From Conexibacter woesei Iso977N (lineage in GTDB: Bacteria > Actinomycetota > Thermoleophilia > Solirubrobacterales > Solirubrobacteraceae), in assembly GCF_000424625.1 (NCBI RefSeq), contig NZ_AUKG01000002.1, forward strand, positions 1 through 64,000: a stretch of DNA of 64,000 bases, given 5' to 3'. A program made the translations under genes and the position numbers. Below, one piece after another: positions 18,744 through 26,168 of the stretch. Positions within the stretch are counted from its first letter, which is position 1; each line of letters opens with the position of its first letter. The notes below the pieces were generated by a model. It was not told the origin of the DNA. It saw only the letters and a list, made by a program, of their open reading frames with translations, and made no database searches.

Positions 18744-19522
18744 GCGGCCGCGTCGGGATTCGCAAGACCTACAAGTTGTACATCGGTGGCGCCTTCGTCC
18801 GCTCCGAGTCCGGGAGACACGACACCGTGAACGGCACCAACATCCCCCGCGGCAGCCGCAAGGACGTCCGCGACGCGGTCAAGGTCGCGCGTGGCGCGGC
18901 GGGGCCGTGGGCGGCGCGGACCGCGTACAACCGCGGGCAGGTCTTGTACCGAGCCGCCGAGGCGCTGGAGTCGCGCGCGTCGGAGTTCGCGGCGGGCGAG
19001 GTCGGCGAGGCCATCGACGTGCTGGTGCACTACGCCGGCTGGACCGACAAGCTGGACGCTGTCCTGGGTGGGGTGAACCCGGTCGCGGCGCCGTTCCTGT
19101 CGCTGTCGACGCCGGAGGCGACGGGTGTGGTCGGCGTGATCCACGGTGCGACGGCCTCGCTGCCGGAGCTGGTCCGGTCGATCGCCGCGCCGCTGGCGGC
19201 GGGGAACGTCGTCGTGGTGATCCTGCCCGAGAGCGACCCGCTGCCGGGGCTGGACCTCGGCGAGGTGCTCGGGGTGAGCGACATCCCTTCCGGAGTGGTG
19301 AACCTCATCTCCGGCCGCCTGTCCGAGCTGCTGCCCGCGCTGGCATCGCACCGCGACGTCAACGCGCTGATCGACGCGACCGGCACACCGTCGGCCTCAA
19401 CCGAGATCGACACCCTCGCCGCCGAGACGCTCAAGCGCGTCATCCGCAGCGAACCCGACGCCCTCTCACTCCTCTCAGCCCTCTCCGAGCTCCGCACCGC
19501 CTGGCACCCCGTCGGCGCCTAG
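18740..19522 (+). CDS. Shortened aldehyde dehydrogenase-like protein, non-catalytic
   Basis: 260 aa from a GTG that overlaps the full-length dehydrogenase stop. The N-terminus YKLYIGGAFVRSESG, the helix region AGPWAARTAYNRGQVLYRAAE and YAGWTDKLD match the first half of the family, but the PWNFP loop is replaced by VIHGATASLPELV and the whole catalytic domain with Cys and Glu is absent; the frame ends normally. It is not a frameshift remnant in appearance: codon use is good and coupling to the active paralogue is exact. It probably acts as a partner or scaffold for the upstream enzyme. Confidence 0.85.
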   Translation: MSGRVGIRKTYKLYIGGAFVRSESGRHDTVNGTNIPRGSRKDVRDAVKVARGAAGPWAARTAYNRGQVLYRAAEALESRASEFAAGEVGEAIDVLVHYAGWTDKLDAVLGGVNPVAAPFLSLSTPEATGVVGVIHGATASLPELVRSIAAPLAAGNVVVVILPESDPLPGLDLGEVLGVSDIPSGVVNLISGRLSELLPALASHRDVNALIDATGTPSASTEIDTLAAETLKRVIRSEPDALSLLSALSELRTAWHPVGA

Positions 19523-19532
19523 CCTCGATACA

Positions 19533-19973
19533 CGCGCCTCCATTCCACCGGCACTCCGAGCGCCCGTGACCGCGCCCTTCGCCACTCTGGGCGCCGTCCG
19601 GTCTGGTTGAGAGGGCCTCGAATCGGCCGCGTCTCTGCGGGGCGGGGTTGGGCTGTACCGCCGTCCGTCCGGCATCGTTTGACGCGTCTCGACTCCGGCG
19701 GCACTCCGACCGCCCGCGGCCGCGCCGCTCGCCATCCTGGGCGCCGTCCGGTCTGGCTGAGAAGGCCTCGAATCGCCCGCGTCTCTGCGGGGCGGGGTTG
19801 GGCTGTACCGCCGTCCGTCCGGCATCGTTTGACGCGTCTCGACTCCGGCGGCACTCCGGCCGCCTGCGGCCGCGCCGCTCGCCATTCTGGGCGCCGTCCG
19901 GTTTGGTTGAGAGGGCCTCGAATCGGCCGCGTCTCTGCGGGGTGGTGTTGGGCTGTGCCGCCGTCCGTCCGGC
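19533..19973. repeat. Three 150-bp tandem repeats
   Basis: The 516-bp gap after the salvage cluster holds three direct copies with an exact 150-bp period: 19533-19682, 19683-19832 and 19833-19973 (the last stops 9 bp short). The block gcgccgtccggt recurs at 19591, 19741 and 19891. Copies 2 and 3 are nearly identical; copy 1 is more diverged at its left end. Because 150 is a multiple of three, several frames stay open across it, but none has a promoter or ribosome site and the implied peptides are Arg/Pro/Ala-rich, so I treat it as non-coding. Bases 19974-20038 show nothing further. Confidence 0.9.
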
Positions 19974-20038
19974 GAACAGCGATGCGCGAAGCCGAGGTGT
20001 CGCTCTGATGCTGATGTCCGCGAGACGCTGGAGCGCGT

Positions 20039-20425
20039 CTAGTTGCTGAAGCGCGCTTCGGGCTGCGGCTCGGTGGTGCGCTTGCCGCGGCGGCGGGGGA
20101 GCTCGCCGTCTTCGCCGATCGGGCCGGCGGATTCGGCGACGAGGCGGGCGGTGTCGTCCTCGCCGACGCGGGCGACGAGCCAGTCGCGCGTCGCGACGGC
20201 GGCTGCGGCCGCGCGGCGGCGGAGGTCCTCGTCGGGGTGGCGCTCGGCGGTCAGGTCGGCGCCGACGAGCAGCGACGCGGCGATCTCGGTGTCGCTGCGG
20301 CGATCACCGCGATCACGGGCGCGGTCGAGCATCTTGGGGACGTCGACGGCGGCGACGTCCTCCGCGGCGGGCGTCGGAACCGCGTGGCGGCGGCGTGCGC
20401 CGAAGATCTGCGAGAACCAACCCAT
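20039..20425 (-). CDS. Hypothetical protein (128 aa)
   Basis: 128 aa from the ATG at 20425; TACCGT lies 7 nt upstream, fixing the start. The N-terminus MGWFSQIFGARRR is an amphipathic, possibly membrane-touching helix. The middle is helical and charged (VPKMLDRARDRGDRRSD, then DEDLRRRAAAAAVATRDWLV) and resembles HEAT-like helical repeats; the C-terminus is basic and disordered. I recognise no family. It faces leftward into the tandem-repeat region and has no clear partner; the DksA-like gene upstream lies on the same strand 58 bp away. Confidence 0.65.
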   Translation of the reverse strand: MGWFSQIFGARRRHAVPTPAAEDVAAVDVPKMLDRARDRGDRRSDTEIAASLLVGADLTAERHPDEDLRRRAAAAAVATRDWLVARVGEDDTARLVAESAGPIGEDGELPRRRGKRTTEPQPEARFSN

Positions 20426-20483
20426 GCGGTAGACGGTAGTCCTTCGGCGCATGCTCTGCGCTCCTTCGCGGTGCCAGCCGGCG

Positions 20484-20831
20484 CTAGCGGCCCGTCTCGC
20501 GCGCGCAGTCGACGCAGAGCACCGACTCGGGTGCGAAGCGCAGCCGTGCGGGCGCGATCGGCCCGCCGCAGCGGTCGCAGATCCCGTAGGTGCCCTCGTC
20601 GAGCTTCTCCAGCGCGCGCAGGATCCGGAGGTGCTTGGTCTCCAGCGCCGAGCCGACGCCGACCTCGGTCAGGCGCCGGACCGCCTCGGTCGTCCCGTCG
20701 CCGACGCGCTTGCCGAACGAGATGCCGGAGCCGCGCTCGGGCGCCTTCGTCATGTCGCCCAGCCGCAGGTCGAGCGCCGCCGCGCGCTCGCGCAGGACCT
20801 GCTCGACGTCGTCGCGGTCGAAGGTGCTCAT
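20484..20831 (-). CDS. DksA/TraR family zinc-finger protein
   Basis: 115 aa. The C-terminal zinc finger reads CDRCGGPIAPARLRFAPES followed by CVDC, the C4 type of DksA/TraR proteins that enter the RNA polymerase secondary channel. The N-terminal helix region (DRDDVEQVLRERAAALDLRL) is short; the coiled-coil tip residues of true DksA are not obvious, so a role in ppGpp response is uncertain. TAGCCC sits 6 nt before the ATG. Neighbours are a small unknown protein and a sigma factor gene on the same strand, suggesting a transcription-related group. Confidence 0.87.
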   Translation of the reverse strand: MSTFDRDDVEQVLRERAAALDLRLGDMTKAPERGSGISFGKRVGDGTTEAVRRLTEVGVGSALETKHLRILRALEKLDEGTYGICDRCGGPIAPARLRFAPESVLCVDCARETGR

Positions 20832-20840
20832 CCCACAGGG

Positions 20841-21848
20841 CTACCCGCCGGTCGCCGGGAGCGTGCGCGGGAGCCCGAACCACGGCAGGACGGTCGACTC
20901 GAAGCGCATCAGCGCGCCGATCCGGCCGTCGCGGAGCTCCAGCGCGAAGAGGCCGGCGGCGTGGCGGAGGCCGTCCGGGCCCAGGAGGTAGGCGCCGAAG
21001 GCGGGCTGGCCGTTGGCGCGGATCGGGACGAGCGAGTGGCGGCGGCCGCCGGCGAACAACATCATCAGGAACTCGTGGACGGCGTCGTGGCCGACGTACT
21101 CGAACGGCATCGGCGGCATCGACATGAAGATGTCGTCGGTCAGGAGCGACACCACCGTGTCGACGTCGGCCGCCTCGTAGGCCGCGACGAAGCGGGCGAC
21201 CAGGCCCTCGTCGCCGGCGGACGGCGCCGCCGGCAGCGGCCGCGCGGACAGCCCGGCGCGGGCGCGCTTGAGCGCGCTGTTGGCCGCGTCGAGCGAGATG
21301 TCCAACATCTCGGCGACCTCGGCGGCGCTGAAGCCGAGCACGTCACGCAGGACCAGCACGGCCAGCTGCCGCGGCGGCAGCACCTGCAGCGCGGTCACGA
21401 AGGCCAAGGACATGGACTCGTGCTGCTCGTAGCGCGCCTCGGGGCCGGCCGGCAGCTCGCCCAACCCCTCCATCAACGCCTCCGGGAACGGCTGCAGCCA
21501 GACGACCTCGCCGAGCCGCGACGGCTCCGGCGGCACCACGCCCGGCACGTTCCACGCCTGCGGTGGCCGCCGTGCCGCGTCGCGCCGCGCGTTGAGGCAG
21601 CGGTTCGTCGCGATCCGGTAGAGCCACGTCCGCAGCGACGCGCGCCCCGCGAACCCGCCGATCCCGCGCCACGCGGTCACCAGCACGTCCTGCAGCGCGT
21701 CCTCGGCGTCCTGGAAGGACCCCAACATGCGGTAGCAGTGCGCGAGCAGCTCGCGCCGGTGCGGTTCGGTCAGCGCCGCGAACGCGGCGTCGTCGCCACG
21801 CTGGGCGCGGGTCAGCAGGTCGGCGGCCAAGGGAGCCTCTTCTCGCAT
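20841..21848 (-). CDS. SigX5-like sigma-70 factor with SnoaL-like domain
   Basis: 335 aa from the ATG at 21848. Sigma region 2 lies at about 12-80 (HCYRMLGSFQDAEDALQDVL, then LRTWLYRIATNRCLNARR) and region 4 at about 145-205 (LPPRQLAVLVLRDVLGFSAA, then EVAEMLDISLDAANSALKRA). The last 120 residues form a SnoaL/NTF2-like domain (ARFVAAYEAADVDTVVSLLT). Such ECF factors use the fused domain in place of an anti-sigma factor, responding directly to a ligand or partner. No anti-sigma gene is adjacent. A divergent SDR gene begins 72 bp away and is a candidate target. Confidence 0.93.
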   Translation of the reverse strand: MREEAPLAADLLTRAQRGDDAAFAALTEPHRRELLAHCYRMLGSFQDAEDALQDVLVTAWRGIGGFAGRASLRTWLYRIATNRCLNARRDAARRPPQAWNVPGVVPPEPSRLGEVVWLQPFPEALMEGLGELPAGPEARYEQHESMSLAFVTALQVLPPRQLAVLVLRDVLGFSAAEVAEMLDISLDAANSALKRARAGLSARPLPAAPSAGDEGLVARFVAAYEAADVDTVVSLLTDDIFMSMPPMPFEYVGHDAVHEFLMMLFAGGRRHSLVPIRANGQPAFGAYLLGPDGLRHAAGLFALELRDGRIGALMRFESTVLPWFGLPRTLPATGG

Positions 21849-21920
21849 ACGCGTGCAGACACCGCAACCCCCGCGAACTGGGCGCGCCCAGTCGCCGCGC
21901 CCCGCGGGGTCTACCGCAGC

Positions 21921-22700
21921 ATGATCCTCACCAACAAGGTCGCAGTCATCTACGGCGCCGGCGGCGCGATCGGCGGCGCCATCGCCCGGGAGCTCGCGGC
22001 GGAGGGCGCCCGCGTCTTCCTCACGGGCCGCAGGGCCGAGCCGGTCGAGGCGGTCGCCGCCGCGATCGGCCCCGCCGCCGAGGCCGCGGTCGTCGACGCG
22101 CTCGACGAGCCGGCGATCCTCGCCCACCTCGACGGCGTCGTCGCCACCGCCGGCCGCGTCGACATCTCGTTCAACGCGATCGGCATGGCCGTCGAGGAGA
22201 TCCTCGGCGACCCGCTGCTCGACACCGACGCCGCGCGCTACGCGCTGCCGCTCGCCACCTACCCGACGTCGTTCTTCCTGACCGCCCGCGGCGCGGCGCG
22301 GCACATGGTCGCCAACGGCGCGGGCGCGATCCTGACGGTCTCGGCGCTGCCGGGCCGGGTCGGCTCGCCGCTCAACGGCGGCTACGGCCCGGCGCAGGCG
22401 GCGAAGGAGGCGATGATCCGTGACCTCTCGCTCGAGCTCGCGCCCCGCGGGCTGCGCGTCCTGGGCCTGCGCCCGCACGGCCTGCCGGAGACCGCGACCA
22501 TGCGCGACATCTACGAGCTGAAGGCCGCCGCGATGGGCATCGACTGGGAGGCCTTCCAGACCTACCTCGCCAACGCGAGCCACCCGCACCGCGCGATGAG
22601 GCTCGACGAGGTTGCCAGGACCGCGGCCTTCCTGGCCTCCGACGGCGCGAGCGGGATCACCGGCACGACCGTCAACCTCACGATGGGCAATCCGGATTGA
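21921..22700 (+). CDS. SDR-family protein with altered catalytic lysine
   Basis: 259 aa Rossmann-fold protein. The cofactor loop YGAGGAIGGAIARELA (about 10-25) and the family serine (ILTVSALPG) are present, and the tyrosine is in GGYGPAQAAKEAM, but the position four residues after it is Gln instead of the invariant Lys; a lysine appears three residues later. Activity may therefore be altered or lost, or this may be a divergent SDR subgroup. The C-terminus SGITGTTVNLTMG is regular. It diverges from the SigX5-like gene and may be controlled by it. Confidence 0.88.
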   Translation: MILTNKVAVIYGAGGAIGGAIARELAAEGARVFLTGRRAEPVEAVAAAIGPAAEAAVVDALDEPAILAHLDGVVATAGRVDISFNAIGMAVEEILGDPLLDTDAARYALPLATYPTSFFLTARGAARHMVANGAGAILTVSALPGRVGSPLNGGYGPAQAAKEAMIRDLSLELAPRGLRVLGLRPHGLPETATMRDIYELKAAAMGIDWEAFQTYLANASHPHRAMRLDEVARTAAFLASDGASGITGTTVNLTMGNPD

Positions 22701-22750
22701 TCCAGAGAACTGCGCGCGGCGGCGGCGGGGGTCGCTGCCGCGGAGGTGCC

Positions 22751-23788
22751 CTAGCGGTTGGCTGCGAGCGCCGGGTGCGGCTGGGGCTGCGGCTGCTGGG
22801 CCTGCGGCTTCGGCGCAGGGGCGGCGGGGGTGCGGCGCGTGCGGCGCCTGTCCCAGAGGCGGTCGGCCATCGCCCAGGCGGCGAACGAGAGGCCGCCGAC
22901 CAGGCCGGTCGCCGTGGCCAGGACGCCCGCGGCGGCGGCCGCGGCGACACCGCCGGAGCCGAGGATCAGCACGGTCGCGCCCGCGCCGACCGACGGGCCG
23001 ACCGGCAGCTGGCCGATCGCGACCATCGCGATCAGGACGGCGATCGAGTCGAAGATCGAGGCGTTGACGCCGACCGCGTGGAGCAGCAGCCAGTTGCGGG
23101 CGATCTGGGCGAAGACGGCGATCAGCACGAGGCCGAACAGCCGCCGCCCGTCGCGCAGGCGGTGCAGCACGGCGAGCCCCGCCCACAGCGGCCGCGCGGC
23201 CTTGATCGACAGCCGGCGCAACATGTAGGTCAACCCGCCGATGAGCCCCACGAAGATGATCGGGCACCACCACGGCAGGCCGAGCGGTCCGATCAGCGTG
23301 ACCGACGTCGCCGCGGCCAGCCCGGCCTCGACGGCGAGGATCGGCAGCTCGGCGGCCATCAGCGTCGGGACGGGAGGCGCGTCGGCGGGCGAGCTGCGCC
23401 GCAGCGCGGTGATCCGGGCGGCGGTCCCGAGCTGCGCGTTGAGCAGCGAGCCGACGTAGCCCATCGACGACGCCCGGTACAGCGGCCGCCGTGCGAGCCT
23501 CCCGCCCGCGGCCTCGATCGTCCGGTGCCACGCCTCGGTGCGCGAGACGAGCGCCACGACCTGCAGCAGCGCGGCCAGCAGCAGCACTGGCACCGACGCC
23601 CGCGACAGCGCCGTCGAGAAGTCGTCGCGATGCCCGTTGAGGATCAGCACCATGACGCCCGCGGCGAGCAGCGAGCCGACCACGGCGACCACGCGCCGAT
23701 GGCGCTCCAGCCATCGCTTCGTCACCTGCCACACGGCAGCGACCTTCACGCGCGTGCCCGCGCGCGCCTCCTGTACCGGCACCGACAT
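22751..23788 (-). CDS. LPG-synthase-type flippase-like membrane protein
   Basis: 345 aa with eight or more transmembrane helices. The pattern ending in LNAQLGTAARITALRR, the segment VGPSVGAGATVLILGSGG and overall plan match the lysylphosphatidylglycerol synthase transmembrane (UPF0104) family, used alone as putative lipid or glycolipid flippases; no synthase domain is attached. The C-terminal tail is Pro/Gln-rich and cytoplasmic. TAGCGT lies 8 nt before the ATG. No lipid gene adjoins it, so its substrate is unknown. It converges with the SDR gene. Confidence 0.82.
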   Translation of the reverse strand: MSVPVQEARAGTRVKVAAVWQVTKRWLERHRRVVAVVGSLLAAGVMVLILNGHRDDFSTALSRASVPVLLLAALLQVVALVSRTEAWHRTIEAAGGRLARRPLYRASSMGYVGSLLNAQLGTAARITALRRSSPADAPPVPTLMAAELPILAVEAGLAAATSVTLIGPLGLPWWCPIIFVGLIGGLTYMLRRLSIKAARPLWAGLAVLHRLRDGRRLFGLVLIAVFAQIARNWLLLHAVGVNASIFDSIAVLIAMVAIGQLPVGPSVGAGATVLILGSGGVAAAAAAGVLATATGLVGGLSFAAWAMADRLWDRRRTRRTPAAPAPKPQAQQPQPQPHPALAANR

Positions 23789-23942
23789 CCCCCAGGACGC
23801 TACGCGCGGCCGGGCCCGAAGTCCCTACAGCTATCCCCCGGATGTGCGCGCGGGTGCGCCCGAGGCCGGCAGAACGACGACCGCGCGCCCGCAACCCACC
23901 ACCACAGGGGCTGCGAACGCGCGGTGTCGTTGGATCCCGCCG

Positions 23943-25424
23943 CTAGGCGGGAAGCTTCACGCGGTCCCGGATCCGGGCGAAGGCCACGGCCGGGAGCGGG
24001 GCGCGCATCACCAGGAGGACGACCGTCAGGCCGAGGGCCAGGAAGATCGCGCTGCCCGTGACCGCCGAGGACACGGCGTGCGCGAGGGCGTGGGTCGCGG
24101 TGCCGGACGCGTGGCGCTGGGCGCTCGCGAACACGGTCACCAGGATCCCGAGGCCCAGCGAGCCGCCGAGCTGGTGGGCGACGTTGACGACGCCCGAGGC
24201 GGCGCCCGCGTCGTCGGGCTTGACGCCCGCGATGCCCGCCGCCGTCAGCGGCGTCAGCGCGGCGCCCATCCCGATGCCCATCATCACCATCGGCACCGCG
24301 ATGCCGGGGAAGAACGCGGTCGTCTCGCTCAGCCGCGACAGCCAGCCCATCCCGAGCATGTCCAGCGACAGCCCGGCGATCAGCAGCGGCGTGCTGCCGA
24401 TCCTCCGCATGATCCGCGGCACGACCTGGACCATCGAGAACATGACCAGCGTCATCGGCAGGAACGCGATGCCCGCCTTCAGCGGCGAGTACCCGGCAAC
24501 TCCCTGCAGGTACTGCGTCAGGAAGAAGAACATCGAGAACATCGCGCCGACCACGAGGATGCGGGCGACGTAGGCGCCCGACCGCTCACGCGAGGCGAAC
24601 AGCCGCAGCGGCGTGATGGGCTGCTCGGCGCGCATCTCGTTGAGGATGAAGGCCACCAACAACACGGCGCCGCCGACGAACGACGCGACCGTGATGTCGT
24701 CGCCCCAGCCGCTGGACGCGGCGCGGACGAAGCCGTAGACGACGGCGCTCATGCCGAGCGTCGAGGTCAGCGCGCCGGTCAGGTCGAACCGGCCCGGGCG
24801 CTTGACGGTCTCCGGCAGCACGCGGGGCGCGGCGTAGATCATCAACAACCCGATCGGCACGTTGATGAACAACCCCCAGCGCCAGCTGACCCAGTCGGTC
24901 AGCATGCCGCCGAGGACGAGACCGGCGCTGCCGCCGCCGCCCGCGACCGCGGAGTACGCGGCGAGCGCCCTGGTGCGCTCGTGGCCCTCGGGGAACGAGG
25001 TCGTCAGCAGCGCCAGCGAGGACGGCGCGGCGATCGCGGCGCCGAGGCCCTGCAGCGCACGCGCGCCGAGCAGCCACGTCGAGGACTGCGCGAGCCCCGC
25101 CAGCAGCGAGGCGAACGTGAAGACCGCGATGCCGACGACGAAGACGCGCCGGCGCCCGAGGATGTCCCCGGCGCGCGCGCCGAGCAGCAGCAGGCCACCG
25201 AAGGTCAAGGTGTAGGCGTTCTGGACCCACGACAGGTTCGCGGTGCTGAAGTCCAGCGCGCTGTGGATGCGCGGCAGCGCGGTGATGATGACCGAGACGT
25301 CGAGCACGATCATCAGGTACGTCGCGAGGATGATCCCCAGGACGAGGGAGGGGTTCGAGGAGTGCGCGTCCGCGGCAGCGGACTGCGGGCGTGCCGAAGC
25401 ACGCCGGATGGGGAAGGCGCTCAT
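23943..25424 (-). CDS. MFS drug exporter, DHA2 (14-TM) type
   Basis: 493 aa with fourteen predicted transmembrane helices. Motif A appears as LGARAGDILGRRRVFVVG after helix 2, and GLGAAIAAPSSLALL is the antiporter-type motif C region. EmrB/QacA-like pumps of this size expel lipophilic cations or drugs with proton exchange. It is divergent from a TetR gene at 25572 across three operator copies, the usual layout for an inducible exporter; start ATG 25424 has GGAG 12 nt upstream. Between it and the flippase gene, 154 bp show no gene. Confidence 0.93.
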   Translation of the reverse strand: MSAFPIRRASARPQSAAADAHSSNPSLVLGIILATYLMIVLDVSVIITALPRIHSALDFSTANLSWVQNAYTLTFGGLLLLGARAGDILGRRRVFVVGIAVFTFASLLAGLAQSSTWLLGARALQGLGAAIAAPSSLALLTTSFPEGHERTRALAAYSAVAGGGGSAGLVLGGMLTDWVSWRWGLFINVPIGLLMIYAAPRVLPETVKRPGRFDLTGALTSTLGMSAVVYGFVRAASSGWGDDITVASFVGGAVLLVAFILNEMRAEQPITPLRLFASRERSGAYVARILVVGAMFSMFFFLTQYLQGVAGYSPLKAGIAFLPMTLVMFSMVQVVPRIMRRIGSTPLLIAGLSLDMLGMGWLSRLSETTAFFPGIAVPMVMMGIGMGAALTPLTAAGIAGVKPDDAGAASGVVNVAHQLGGSLGLGILVTVFASAQRHASGTATHALAHAVSSAVTGSAIFLALGLTVVLLVMRAPLPAVAFARIRDRVKLPA

Positions 25425-25470
25425 GGGGAGAGGTGCTCCTAAGTTCCGACCGGCGCGGTGGCGCTAAACT

Positions 25471-25544
25471 GGAGGCCACCTCCGGTACTTGATGCGGAGG
25501 GTGCCTCCGCTTCTGTCCAGAACTATAGCGGAGGGTGCCTCCGG
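25471..25544. promoter_or_regulatory. Three palindromic operator copies, MFS/TetR intergenic region
   Basis: Inverted repeats GGAGG-N3-CCTCC occur at 25471-25483 (ggaggccacctcc), 25494-25510 (gcggagggtgcctccgc, a perfect 7-bp inverted repeat) and 25528-25544 (gcggagggtgcctccgg). Left arms start 25 and 34 bp apart, so the sites lie on nearly the same or opposite helix face. They fill the space between the two divergent starts and are surely the binding sites of the adjacent TetR protein, repressing both genes. Confidence 0.85.
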
Positions 25545-25571
25545 TTTGCAACAATGGTGGTGAAGGGTCAG

Positions 25572-26168
25572 ATGAGCGACACCACGATCGACACCGACAA
25601 GCAGCTCACGGGGCTGCGCCAGCGCCCGAAGCGCGCCGATGCGCGCCGCAACTACGAGGCGCTGCTGACCGCCGCGGCCGACGCGTTCACCGAGCACGGC
25701 ACGGCCGCGTCGCTGGAGGACATCGCGCGCCGCGCGGAGGTCGGGATCGGCACGCTCTACCGCCACTTCCCGACGCGCCAGGCGCTGCTCGAGGCCGTCT
25801 ACATCGACGAGGTCGAGGAGATGAGCGCCAAGGCCGCCGACCTCGGCGACCTCGACCCGTGGGACGCGCTCGTCGCCTGGCTGCGCCAGTTCGTGCGCTT
25901 CGCCGGGACCAAGCGCGCGCTCGCCGACGAGATGCTCAACACGATCGACGCCGAGGCGCCGGTCTTCACCGCCTGCCGCGCCGCGATCACCGACGCCGGG
26001 CAGATGCTCCTCCAGCGCGCCCAGGACGCCGGCGAGGCGCGCAAGGACACCAACTTCACCGACGTCGGCCGGATGGTCAGCGGCATCGCCTCGATCAAGA
26101 CCGCCGACCCCGGCCAGATCGACCGCATCCTCGACATGGCGCTCGACGGGATCCGCGCCGCCCGCTAG
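25572..26168 (+). CDS. TetR regulator of the adjacent MFS exporter
   Basis: 198 aa from the ATG at 25572, which has GAAGGG 6 nt upstream; an in-frame ATG at 25554 is less well placed. The N-terminal domain has RNYEALLTAAADAFTEHGTA and LEDIARRAEVGIGTLYRHFP. The ligand domain is helical with SAKAADLGDLDPWDALVAWL. It most likely represses itself and the exporter through the triple palindrome upstream, released by an exported compound. It overlaps the convergent allophanate hydrolase stop by 4 bp. Confidence 0.92.
   Translation: MSDTTIDTDKQLTGLRQRPKRADARRNYEALLTAAADAFTEHGTAASLEDIARRAEVGIGTLYRHFPTRQALLEAVYIDEVEEMSAKAADLGDLDPWDALVAWLRQFVRFAGTKRALADEMLNTIDAEAPVFTACRAAITDAGQMLLQRAQDAGEARKDTNFTDVGRMVSGIASIKTADPGQIDRILDMALDGIRAAR

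Noticed and set aside
19533-19973. CRISPR array
   Set aside because: Units are 150 bp, head to tail without unique spacers, and no cas genes are present.
19475-20008. Possible repeat proteins read from the 150-bp tandem repeats on either strand
   Set aside because: Frames stay open only because the period is a multiple of three; no promoter or ribosome site, Arg/Pro-rich content and no codon bias favouring one frame.
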